Part shown: positions 13,501 through 24,589 of the stretch, in pieces
How the letters are laid out: each line of letters begins with the position of its first letter
How positions within the stretch are numbered: position 1 is the stretch's first letter
DNA from: Ptiloglossa arizonensis
Taxonomy: Eukaryota; Arthropoda; Insecta; Hymenoptera; Colletidae
Length of the DNA: 64,000 bases
Assembly: GCF_051014685.1 (NCBI RefSeq)
Contig: NW_027478385.1
Span: forward strand, 7,750,001 to 7,814,000
Reading direction: 5' to 3'
The notes under the pieces: model-generated
Databases searched by the model: none
The model's input: only the letters and a program-made list of their open reading frames with translations
What the model was told of the DNA's origin: nothing
Made by a program: the position numbers and the translations under genes

Positions 13501-15026
13501 ACCAGAATGGCCTAGGGGAAAAATACCCGTACCGTTGTAATCGGACGAGCTTCTACTTTCAGTTACAATAGGAATTTTTGGGTTAGGTCAATCCGTTCAC
13601 GAGATATGGAACTTTGGAGCTAAGAAATGGTTGACAAGACAACAAATTTTTCGCACTTCTGCTGCTCCAATCGCTTAACCAGAATGGCCTAGGGGAAGAA
13701 TACCCGTACCGTTGTAATCGGGCGAGTTTCTACTTTCAGATGCAATTGGAATTTATGGGTTAGGTCAATCCGTTCGCGAGATATGAGAGTTTGAAGCTAA
13801 GAAATGGTTGAGAAGAGAAAAAATTTTTCGCAATTCTGCTGCTCCAAACGCTTCACCAGAATGGCCTAGAGAAAAAATGCACGTACCGTTGTGATCGGGC
13901 GAGTTTCTACTTTCAAATGCAATAGGAATTTTTGGGTTAGGTCTATCCGTTCGCGAGATATGGGAGTTTGAAGCTAAGAAATGGTTGAGAAGAGAAAAAA
14001 TTTTTCGCAATTCTGCTGCTCCAAACGCTTAGCCAGAATGGCCTAGGGGAAAAATACACGTACCGTTGTAATCGGGCGAGTTTCTACTTTCAAATGCAAT
14101 AGGAATTTTTGTATTAGGTGAATCCGTTCGCGAGATATGGGACTTTGAAGATAAGAAATGGTTGACAAGACAACAAATCTTTCGCACTTCTGCTGCTCCA
14201 ATCGCTTAACCAGAATGGCCTAGGGGAAAAATACACGTAACGTTGTAATCGGGCGAGTTTCTACTTTCAAATGCAATAGGAATTTTTGGGTTATGTCAAT
14301 CCGTTCGCGAGATATGGGAGTTTGAATCTAAGAAATGGTTGAGAAGACAACAAATTTTTCGCAACTCTGCTGCTCCAAACGTATAACCAGAATGGCCTAG
14401 GGAAAAAATACACATACCGTTGTAATCGGGCGAGTTTCTACTTTCATACGCAGCAGGAATTTTTGGGTTTGGTCAATCCGTTCGCGAGGTATGGGAGTTT
14501 TAAGCCAAGAAATGGTTGGGAAGGCAAAAAATTTTTCGCAATTCTGCTGCTCCAAACGCTTAACCAGTATGGCCCAGGGAAAAAATACACATACCGTTTT
14601 AATCGGGCGAGTTTCTACTTTCAAATGCAATAGGAATTTTTGTGTTAGGTGAATCCGTTCGCGAGATATGGGACTTTGAATCCAGGAAATGGTTGACAAG
14701 ACAAGAAATTTTTCGCACTTCAGCTGCTCCAATCGCCTAATCAGAATGGCCTAGGGGAAAAATACACGTACCGTTGTAATCGGGCGAGTTTCTACTTTCA
14801 AATGCAATAGGAATTTTTGGGTTATGTCAATCCGTTCGCGAGATATGGGACTTTGAATATAAGAAATGGTTGACAAGACAACAAATCTTTCGCACTTCTG
14901 CTGCTCCAATCGCTTAACCAGAATGGCCTAGGGGAAAAATACACGTACCGTTGTAATCGGGCGAGTTTCTACTTTCAAATGCAATAGGAATTTTTGGGTT
15001 AGGTCAATCCGTTCGCGAGATATGGG
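13080..15026 (+). repeat. 11-monomer block (1,947 bp), copy 1
   Basis: The sequence matches the next 1,947 bp (11 x 177) at an offset of 1,947. Shared markers include AATTGGAATTTATGGG near 13,745 and 15,692, CGCTTCACCAG near 13,850 and 15,797, and CGCTTAGCCAG near 14,028 and 15,975. One monomer near 14,099 (TGTATTAGGTGAATCC) is replaced by a different type in copy 2 (AATTTGTGGG near 16,050). The boundaries are where the match starts to be visible. Confidence 0.75.
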
Positions 15027-16973
15027 AGTTTGAAGCCAAGAAATGGTTGAGAAGGCAAAAAATTTTTCGCAATTCTGCTGCTCCAAACGCTTAACCAGAA
15101 TGGCCCAGGGAAAAAATACACATACCGTTGTAATCGGGCGAGTTTCTACTTTCAGATGCAATAGGAATTTTTGGGTTAGTTCAATCCGTTCGCGAGATAT
15201 GGGAAATTGAAGCTAAGGAATGGTTGAGAAGACAACAAATTTTTCGCACTTCTGCTGCTCCAAACGCTTAACCAGAGTGGCCTAGGGAAAAAATACCCAT
15301 ACCGTTGTAATCGGACGAGTTTCTACTTTCAGTTACAATAGGAATTTTTGGGTTAGGTCAATCCGTTCGCGAGATATGGGACTTTGAAGCTAAGAAATGG
15401 TTGACAAGACAACAAATTTTTCGCACTTCCGCTGCTCCAATCGCTTAACCAGAATGGCCTAGGGGAAAAATACCCGTACCGTTGTAATCGGACGAGCTTC
15501 TACTTTCAGTTACAATAGGAATTTTTGGGTTAGGTCAATCCGTTCGCGAGATATGGAACTTTGAAGCTAAGAAATGGTTGACAAGACAACAAATTTTTCG
15601 CACTTCTGCTGCTCCAATCGCTTAACCAGAATGGCCTAGGGGAAGAATACCCGTACCGTTGTAATCGGGCGAGTTTCTACTTTCAGATGCAATTGGAATT
15701 TATGGGTTAGGTCAATCCGTTCGCGAGATATGAGAGTTTGAAGCTAAGAAATGGTTGAGAAGAGAAAAAATTTTTCGCAATTCTGCTGCTCCAAACGCTT
15801 CACCAGAATGGCCTAGAGAAAAAATGCACGTACCGTTGTGATCGGGCGAGTTTCTACTTTCAAATGCAATAGGAATTTTTGGGTTAGGTCTATCCGTTCG
15901 CGAGATATGGGAGTTTGAAGCTAAGAAATGGTTGAGAAGAGAAAAAATTTTTCGCAATTCTGCTGCTCCAAACGCTTAGCCAGAATGGCCTAGGGGAAAA
16001 ATACACGTACCGTTGTAATCGGGCGAGTTTCTACTTTCAAATGCAATAGGAATTTGTGGGTTAGGTCAATCCGTTCGCGAGATATGGGAGTTTGAAGCTA
16101 AGAAATGGTTGAGAAGAGAAAAAATTTTTCGCAATTCTGCTGCTCCAAACGCTTAACCAGAATGGCCCAGGGAAAAAATACACATACCGTTGTAATCGGG
16201 CGAGTTTCTACTTTCAAATGCAATAGGAATTTTTGGGTTATGTCAATCCGTTCGCGAGATATGGGAGTTTGAAGCTAAGAAATGGTTGAGAAGACAACAA
16301 ATTTTTCGCAACTCTGCTGCTCCAAACGTATAACCAGAATGGCCTAGGGAAAAAATACACATACCGTTGTAATCGGGCGAGTTTCTACTTTCATATGCAG
16401 CAGGAATTTTTGGGTTTGGTCAATCCGTTCGCGAGGTATGGGAGTTTTAAGCCAAGAAATGGTTGGGAAGGCAAAAAATTTTTCGCAATTCTGCTGCTCC
16501 AAACGCTTAACCAGAATGGCCCAGGGAAAAAATACACATACCGTTTTAATCGGGCGAGTTTCTACTTTCAAATGCAATAGGAATTTTTGTGTTAGGTGAA
16601 TCCGTTCGCGAGATATGGGACTTTGAATCCAGGAAATGGTTGACAAGTCAACAAATTTTTCGCAATTCTGCTGCTCCAATCGCTTAACCAGAATGGCCTA
16701 GGGGAAAAATACACGTACCGTTGTAATCGGGCGAGTTTCTACTTTCAAATGCAATAGGAATTTTTGGGTTATGTCAATCCGTTCGCGAGATATGGGACTT
16801 TGAAGATAAGAAATGGTTGACAAGACAACAAATCTTTCGCACTTCTGCTGCTCCAATCGCTTAACCAGAATGGCCTAGGGGAAAAATACACGTACCGTTG
16901 TAATCGGGCGAGTTTCTACTTTCAAATGCAATAGGAATTTTTGGGTTAGGTCAATCCGTTCGCGAGATATGGG
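15027..16973 (+). repeat. 11-monomer block (1,947 bp), copy 2
   Basis: Tandem neighbour of the 13,080-15,026 block, sharing its AATTGGAATTTATGGG, CGCTTCACCAG and CGCTTAGCCAG variants. It carries the private variants AATTTGTGGG (near 16,050) and CATATGCAGCAGG (near 16,392). These recur near 25,606 and 25,948, showing that this copy, and not copy 1, is the relative of the 24.6-27.2 kb block. Confidence 0.75.
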
Positions 16974-17817
16974 ACTTTGAAGATAAGAAATGGTTGACAA
17001 GACAACAAATTTTTCGCACTTCTGCTGCTCCAATCGCTTAACCAGAGTGGCCTAGGGAAACAATACCCATACCGTTGTAATCGGACGAGTTTCTACTTTC
17101 AGTTACAATAAGAATTTTTGGGTTAGGTCGATCCGTTCGCGAGATATGGGACTTTGAAGCTAAGAAATGGTTGACAAGACAACAAATTCTACGCACTTCT
17201 GCTGCTCCAATCGCTTAACCAGAATGGCCTAGGGGAAAAATACCCGTACCGTTGTAATCGGACGAGCTCCTACTTTCAGTTACAATAGGAATTTTTGGGT
17301 TAGGTCAATCCGTTCGCGAGATATGGAACTTTGAAGCTAAGAAATGGTTGACAAGACAACAAATTTTTCGCACTTCTGCTGCTCCAATCGCTTAACCAGA
17401 ATGGCCTAGGGGAAGAATACCCGTACCGTTGTAATCGGGCGAGTTTCTACTTTCAGATGCAATAGGAATTTTTGGGTTAGGTCAATCCGTTCGCGAGATA
17501 TGAGAGTTTGAAGCTAAGAAATGGTTGAGAAGAGAACAAATTTTTCGCAATTCTGCTGCTCCAAACGCTTAACCAGAATGGCCTAGAGAAAAAATGCACG
17601 TACCGTTGTGATCGGGCGAGTTTCTACATTCAAATGCAATAGGAATTTTTGGGTTAGGTCTATCGGTTCGCGAGATATGGGAGTTTGAAGCAAAGAAATG
17701 GTTGAGAAGAGAAAAAATTTTTCGCAATTCTGCTGCTCCAAACGCTTAACCAGAATGGCCTAAGGAAAAAATACACATACCTTTGTAATCGGGCGAGTTT
17801 CTACTTTCAAATGCAAT

Positions 17818-19056
17818 AGGAATTTTTGGGTTAGGTCAATCCGTTCGCGAGATGTGGGAGTTTGAAGACAAGAAATGGTTGAGAAGACAACAAATTTTTC
17901 GCACTTCTGCTGCTCCAAACGCTTAACCAGAATGGCCTAGGGAAAAAATACCCATACCGTTTTAATCGGGCGAGTTTCTACTTTCAAATGCAATAGGAAT
18001 TTTTGTGTTAAGTCAATCCGTTCGCGAGATATGGGACTTTGAATCTAGGAAATGGTTGACAAGACAACAAATTTTTCGCACTTCAGCTGCTCCAATCGCC
18101 TAATCAGAATGGCCTAGGGGAAAAATACACGTACCGTTGTAATCGGGCGAGTTTCTACTTTCAAATGCAATAGGAATTTTTGGGTTAGGTCAATCCGTTC
18201 GCGAGATATGGGAGTTTGAAGCTAAGAACTGGTTGAGGAGACAACAAATATTTCGCACTTCTGCTGCTCCAATCGCTTAACCAGAATGGCCTAGGGGCAA
18301 AATACTCGTACCGTTGTAATCGGGCGAGTTTCTACTTTCAAATGCAATAGGAATTTTTGGGTTAGGTCAATCCGTTCGCGAGATATGGGACTTTGAAGCT
18401 AAGAAATGGTTGACAAGACAACAAATTTTACGCATTTCTGCTGCTCCAATCGCTTAACCAGAATGGCCTAGGGGAAAAATACCCGTACCGTTGTAATCGG
18501 ACGAGCTTCTACTTTCAGTTACAATAGGAATTTTTGGGATAGGTCAATCCGTTCGCGAGATATGGAACTTTGAAGCTAAGAAATGGTTGACAAGACAACA
18601 AATTTTTCGCACTTCTGCTGCTCCAATCGCTTAACCAGAATGGCCTAGGGGAAGAATACCCGTACCGTTGTAATCGGGCGAGTTTCGACTTTCAGATGCA
18701 ATAGGAATTTTTGGGTTAGGTCAATCCGTTCGCGAGATATGAGAGTTTGAGGCTAAGAAATGGTTGAGAAGAGAACAAATTTTTCGCAATTCTGCTGCTC
18801 CAAACGCTTAACCAGAATGGCCTAGAGAAAAAATGCACGTACCGTTGTGATCGGGCGAGTTTCTACTTTCAAATGCAATAGGAATTTTTGGGTTAGGTCT
18901 ATCGGTTCGCGAGATATGGGAGTTTGAAGCAAAGAAATGGTTGAGAAGAGAAAAAATTTTTCGCAATTCTGCTGCTCCAAACGCTTAACCAGAATGGCCT
19001 AAGGAAAAAATACACATACCTTTGTAATCGGGCGAGTTTCTACTTTCAAATGCAAT
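17818..19056 (+). repeat. 7-mer higher-order repeat A-B-C-D-E-F-G (1,239 bp)
   Basis: Seven diagnostic monomers occur in order. A: GATGTGGGAG, GAAGACAAG, CCGTTTTAATC. B: TGTGTTAAGTC, GAATCTAGG, CTTCAGCTG, CGCCTAATC. C: GAACTGGTTGAGGAG, AAATATTTCGC, GGGGCAAAATACTCG. D: ATTTTACGC, CGGACGAGCTT, CAGTTACAAT. E: ATGGAACTTT, GGGGAAGAAT, TTTCGACTTTCAG. F: ATATGAGAG, TAGAGAAAAAATGCACG, TTGTGATCGG. G: GTCTATCGGTTCG, GAAGCAAAG, CTAAGGAAAA, ATACCTTTG. The G marker CTAAGG recurs at exactly 1,239 bp (17,761 and 19,000). This copy has CGCATTTCTG in D and GGGATAGG in E, both shared with 21,004-22,242. Confidence 0.92.
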
Positions 19057-21003
19057 AGGAATTTTTGGGTTAGGTCAATCCGTTCGCGAGATGTGGGAGT
19101 TTGAAGACAAGAAATGGTTGAGAAGACAACAAATTTTTCGCACTTCTGCTGCTCCAAACGCTTAACCAGAATGGCCTAGGGAAAAAATACCCATACCGTT
19201 TTAATCGGGCGAGTTTCTACTTTCAAATGCAATAGGAATTTTTGTGTTAAGTCAATCCGTTCGCGAGATATGGGACTTTGAATCTAGGAAATGGTTGACA
19301 AGACAACAAATTTTTCGCACTTCAGCTGCTCCAATCGCCTAATCAGAATGGCCTAGGGGAAAAATACACGTACCGTTGTAATCGGGCGAGTTTCTACTTT
19401 CAAATGCAATAGGAATTTTTGGGTTATGTCAATCCGTTCGCGAGATATGGGAGTTTGAAGCTAAGAAATGGTTGAGAAGACAACAAATTTTTCGCAACTC
19501 TGCTGCTCCAAACGTATAACCAGAATGGCCTAGGGAAAAAATACACATACCGTTGTAATCGGGCGAGTTTCTACTTTCATATGCAGCAGGAATTTTTGGG
19601 TTTGGTCAATCCGTTCGCGAGGTATGGGAGTTTTAAGCCAAGAAATGGTTGGGAAGGCAAAAAATTTTTCGCAATTCTGCTGCTCCAAACGCTTAACCAG
19701 AATGGCCCAGGGAAAAAATACACATACCGTTTTAATCGGGCGAGTTTCTACTTTCAAATGCAATAGGAATTTTTGTGTTAGGTGAATCCGTTCGCGAGAT
19801 ATGGGACTTTGAATCCAGGAAATGGTTGACAAGTCAACAAATTTTTCGCAATTCTGCTGCTCCAATCGCTTAACCAGAATGGCCTAGGGGAAAAATACAC
19901 GTACCGTTGTAATCGGGCGAGTTTCTACTTTCAAATGCAATAGGAATTTTTGGGTTATGTCAATCCGTTCGCGAGATATGGGACTTTGAAGATAAGAAAT
20001 GGTTGACAAGACAACAAATCTTTCGCACTTCTGCTGCTCCAATCGCTTAACCAGAATGGCCTAGGGGAAAAATACACGTACCGTTGTAATCGGGCGAGTT
20101 TCTACTTTCAAATGCAATAGGAATTTTTGGGTTAGGTCAATCCGTTCGCGAGATATGGGACTTTGAAGATAAGAAATGGTTGACAAGACAACAAATTTTT
20201 CGCACTTCTGCTGCTCCAATCGCTTAACCAGAGTGGCCTAGGGAAACAATACCCATACCGTTGTAATCGGACGAGTTTCTACTTTCAGTTACAATAAGAA
20301 TTTTTGGGTTAGGTCGATCCGTTCGCGAGATATGGGACTTTGAAGCTAAGAAATGGTTGACAAGACAACAAATTTTACGCACTTCTGCTGCTCCAATCGC
20401 TTAACCAGAATGGCCTAGGGGAAAAATACCCGTACCGTTGTAATCGGACGAGCTCCTACTTTCAGTTACAATAGGAATTTTTGGGTTAGGTCAATCCGTT
20501 CGCGAGATATGGAACTTTGAAGCTAAGAAATGGTTGACAAGACAACAAATTTTTCGCACTTCTGCTGCTCCAATCGCTTAACCAGAATGGCCTAGGGGAA
20601 GAATACCCGTACCGTTGTAATCGGGCGAGTTTCTACTTTCAGATGCAATAGGAATTTTTGGGTTAGGTCAATCCGTTCGCGAGATATGAGAGTTTGAAGC
20701 TAAGAAATGGTTGAGAAGAGAACAAATTTTTCGCAATTCTGCTGCTCCAAACGCTTAACCAGAATGGCCTAGAGAAAAAATGCACGTACCGTTGTGATCG
20801 GGCGAGTTTCTACATTCAAATGCAATAGGAATTTTTGGGTTAGGTCTATCGGTTCGCGAGATATGGGAGTTTGAAGCAAAGAAATGGTTGAGAAGAGAAA
20901 AAATTTTTCGCAATTCTGCTGCTCCAAACGCTTAACCAGAATGGCCTAAGGAAAAAATACACATACCTTTGTAATCGGGCGAGTTTCTACTTTCAAATGC
21001 AAT
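19057..21003 (+). repeat. 11-mer companion block of the 7-mer (1,947 bp)
   Basis: The block begins with A and B and ends with D-, E-, F- and G-like monomers, but holds five other types in between. These are H (GGGTTATGTC, CAACTCTG, CGTATAACC, CATATGCAGCAGG), I (GAGGTATGGG, TTTTAAGCC, GTTGGGAAGG), J (TGTGTTAGGTG, GAATCCAGG, AAGTCAACAA), K (GAAGATAAG, AAATCTTTCGC) and L (CAGAGTGGCC, GGGAAACAAT, ending CAATAAGAATTTTT). With the preceding 7-mer it forms an 18-mer of 3,186 bp. The same H to G run precedes the 7-mer at 17,818. Confidence 0.85.
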
Positions 21004-22242
21004 AGGAATTTTTGGGTTAGGTCAATCCGTTCGCGAGATGTGGGAGTTTGAAGACAAGAAATGGTTGAGAAGACAACAAATTTTTCGCACTTCTGCTGCT
21101 CCAAACGCTTAACCAGAATGGCCTAGGGAAAAAATACCCATACCGTTTTAATCGGGCGAGTTTCTACTTTCAAATGCAATAGGAATTTTTGTGTTAAGTC
21201 AATCCGTTCGCGAGATATGGGACTTTGAATCTAGGAAATGGTTGACAAGACAACAAATTTTTCGCACTTCAGCTGCTCCAATCGCCTAATCAGAATGGCC
21301 TAGGGGAAAAATACACGTACCGTTGTAATCGGGCGAGTTTCTACTTTCAAATGCAATAGGAATTTTTGGGTTAGGTCAATCCGTTCGCGAGATATGGGAG
21401 TTTGAAGCTAAGAACTGGTTGAGGAGACAACAAATATTTCGCACTTCTGCTGCTCCAATCGCTTAACCAGAATGGCCTAGGGGCAAAATACTCGTACCGT
21501 TGTAATCGGGCGAGTTTCTACTTTCAAATGCAATAGGAATTTTTGGGTTAGGTCAATCCGTTCGCGAGATATGGGACTTTGAAGCTAAGAAATGGTTGAC
21601 AAGACAACAAATTTTACGCATTTCTGCTGCTCCAATCGCTTAACCAGAATGGCCTAGGGGAAAAATACCCGTACCGTTGTAATCGGACGAGCTTCTACTT
21701 TCAGTTACAATAGGAATTTTTGGGATAGGTCAATCCGTTCGCGAGATATGGAACTTTGAAGCTAAGAAATGGTTGACAAGACAACAAATTTTTCGCACTT
21801 CTGCTGCTCCAATCGCTTAACCAGAATGGCCTAGGGGAAGAATACCCGTACCGTTGTAATCGGGCGAGTTTCGACTTTCAGATGCAATAGGAATTTTTGG
21901 GTTAGGTCAATCCGTTCGCGAGATATGAGAGTTTGAGGCTAAGAAATGGTTGAGAAGAGAACAAATTTTTCGCAATTCTGCTGCTCCAAACGCTTAACCA
22001 GAATGGCCTAGAGAAAAAATGCACGTACCGTTGTGATCGGGCGAGTTTCTACTTTCAAATGCAATAGGAATTTTTGGGTTAGGTCTATCGGTTCGCGAGA
22101 TATGGGAGTTTGAAGCAAAGAAATGGTTGAGAAGAGAAAAAATTTTTCGCAATTCTGCTGCTCCAAACGCTTAACCAGAATGGCCTAAGGAAAAAATACA
22201 CATACCTTTGTAATCGGGCGAGTTTCTACTTTCAAATGCAAT
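21004..22242 (+). repeat. 7-mer HOR copy (1,239 bp)
   Basis: All seven types A to G are present in order, and the G marker lies 1,239 bp after that of the preceding block (20,947 and 22,186). It shares the D variant CGCATTTCTG and the E variant GGGATAGG with 17,818-19,056, which lies 3,186 bp upstream. The two are therefore sister copies within a duplicated 18-mer. Confidence 0.92.
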
Positions 22243-23656
22243 AGGAATTTTTGGGTTAGGTCAATCCGTTCGCGAGATGTGGGAGTTTGAAGACAAGAAA
22301 TGGTTGAGAAGACAACAAATTTTTCGCACTTCTGCTGCTCCAAACGCTTAACCAGAATGGCCTAGGGAAAAAATACCCATACCGTTTTAATCGGGCGAGT
22401 TTCTACTTTCAAATGCAATAGGAATTTTTGTGTTAAGTCAATCCGTTCGCGAGATATGGGACTTTGAATCTAGGAAATGGTTGACAAGACAACAAATTTT
22501 TCGCACTTCAGCTGCTCCAATCGCCTAATCAGAATGGCCTAGGGGAAAAATACACGTACCGTTGTAATCGGGCGAGTTTCTACTTTCAAATGCAATAGGA
22601 ATTTTTGGGTTAGGTCAATCCGTTCGCGAGATATGGGAGTTTGAAGCTAAGAACTGGTTAAGGAGACAACAAATTTTTCGCACTTCTGCTGCTCCAATCG
22701 CCTAACCAGAATGGCCTAGGGGCAAAATACACGTACCGTTGTAATCGGGCGAGTTTCTACTTTCAAATGCAATAGGAATTTTTGGGTTAGGTCGATCCGT
22801 TCGCGAGATATGGGACTTTGAAGATAAGAAATGGTTGACAAGACAACAAATCTTTCGCACTTCTGCTGCTCCAATCGCTTAACCAGAATGGCCTAGGGGA
22901 AAAATACACGTACCGTTGTAATCGGGCGAGTTTCTACTTTCAAATGCAATAGGAATTTTTGGGTTATGTCAATCCGTTCGCGAGATATGGGAGTTTGAAG
23001 CTAAGAAGTGGTTGAGAAGACAACAAATTTTTCGCACCTCTGCTGCTCCAAACGTATAACCAGAATGGCCTAGGGAAAAATACACATACCGTTGTAATCG
23101 GGCGAGTTTCTACTTTCATACGCAGCAGGAATTTTTGGGTTTGGTCAATCCGTTCGCGAGGTATGGGAGTTTGAAGCCAAGAAATGGTTGAGAAGGCAAA
23201 AAATTTTTCGCAATTCTGCTGCTCCAAACGCTTAACCAGAATGGCCCAGGGAAAAAATACACATACCGTTGTAATCGGGCGAGTTTCTACTTTCAGATGC
23301 AATAGGAATTTTTGTGATAGGTCAATCCGTTCGCGAGATATGAGAGTTTGAAGCTAAGAAATGGTTGAGAAGAGAACAAATTTTTCGCAATTCTGCTGCT
23401 CCAAACGCTTAACCAGAATGGCCTAGGGAAAAAATACACATACCGTTGTAATCGGGCGAGATTCTACTTTCAAATGCAATAGGAATTTTTGGGTTAGGTT
23501 AGCCGTTCGCGAGATATGGGAGTTTGAAGACAAGAAATGGTTGAGAAGGCAAAAAATTTTTCGCACTTCTGCGGCTCCAAACGCTTAAGCAGAATGGGCT
23601 AGGTATAAAGTACCCATACCGTTGTAATCGGACGAGTTTCTACTTTCAGTTACAAT
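22243..23656 (+). repeat. 8 monomers of the 10-mer block (A-B-C'-K-H'-X-F''-Q)
   Basis: The types in order are: A; B; C' (GAACTGGTTAAGGAG, GGGGCAAAATACACG); K (GGTCGATCC, GAAGATAAG, AAATCTTTCGC); H' (GGGTTATGTC, AAGAAGTGG, CACCTCTG, one A lost after AGGG, 176 bp); X (GGGTTTGG, GAGGTATGG, GGCCCAGGG); F'' (TGTGATAGG, ATGAGAG, GCGAGATTCTAC); Q (GGTTAGCCG, TGCGGCTCC, GGGCTAGGTATAAAG, 176 bp). It matches 28,259-29,672 at an offset of 6,016 bp. After about 23,700 the match stops and left-domain types begin. Confidence 0.82.
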
Positions 23657-24589
23657 AGGAATTTTTGGGTTAGGTCAATCCGTTCGCGAGATATGGGACT
23701 TTGAATATAAGAAATGGTTGACAAGACAACAAATCTTTCGCACTTCTGCTGCTCCAATCGCTTAACCAGAATGGCCTAGGGGAAAAATACACGTACCGTT
23801 GTAATCGGGCGAGTTTCTACTTTCAAATGCAATAGGAATTTTTGGGTTAGGTCAATCCGTTCGCGAGATATGGGACTTTGAAGATAAGAAATGGTTGACA
23901 AGACAACAAATTTTTCGCACTTCTGCTGCTCCAATCGCTTAACCAGAGTGGCCTAGGGAAACAATACCCATACCGTTGTAATCGGACGAGTTTCTGCTTT
24001 CAGTTACAATAAGAATTTTTGGGTTAGGTCGATCCGTTCGCGAGATATGGGACTTTGAAGCTAAGAAATGGTTGACAAGACAACAAATTTTACGCACTTC
24101 TGCTGCTCCAATCGCTTAACCAGAATTGCCTAGGGGAAAAATACCCGTACCGTTGTAATCGGACGAGCTTCTACTTTCAGTTACAATAGGAATTTTTGGG
24201 TTAGGTCAATCCGTTCGCGAGATATGGAACTTTGAAGCTAAGAAATGGTTGACAAGACAACAAATTTTTCGCACTTCTGCTGCTCCAATCGCTTAACCAG
24301 AATGGCCTAGGGGAAGAATACCCGTACCGTTGTAATCGGGCGAGTTTCTACTTTCAAATGCAATAGGAATTTTTGGGTTAGGTCAATCCGTTCGCGAGAT
24401 ATGGGACTTTGAAGATAAGAAATGGTTGACAAGACAACAAATCTTTCGCACTTCTGCTGCTCCAATCGCTTAACCAGAATGGCCCAGGGAAAAAATACAC
24501 ATACCGTTGTAATCGGGCGAGTTTCTACTTTCATACGCAGCAGGAATTTTTGGGTTTGGTCAATCCGTTCGCGAGGTATGGGAGTTTGA

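Noticed and set aside
17641..17817. Pol III B-box-like GGTTCGCGAG in G-type monomers, suggesting a tRNA-derived SINE
   Set aside because: Only GGTTCG fits GGTTCGANNCC. There is no A box at the proper distance, no tRNA fold and no poly(A) or target-site duplication.
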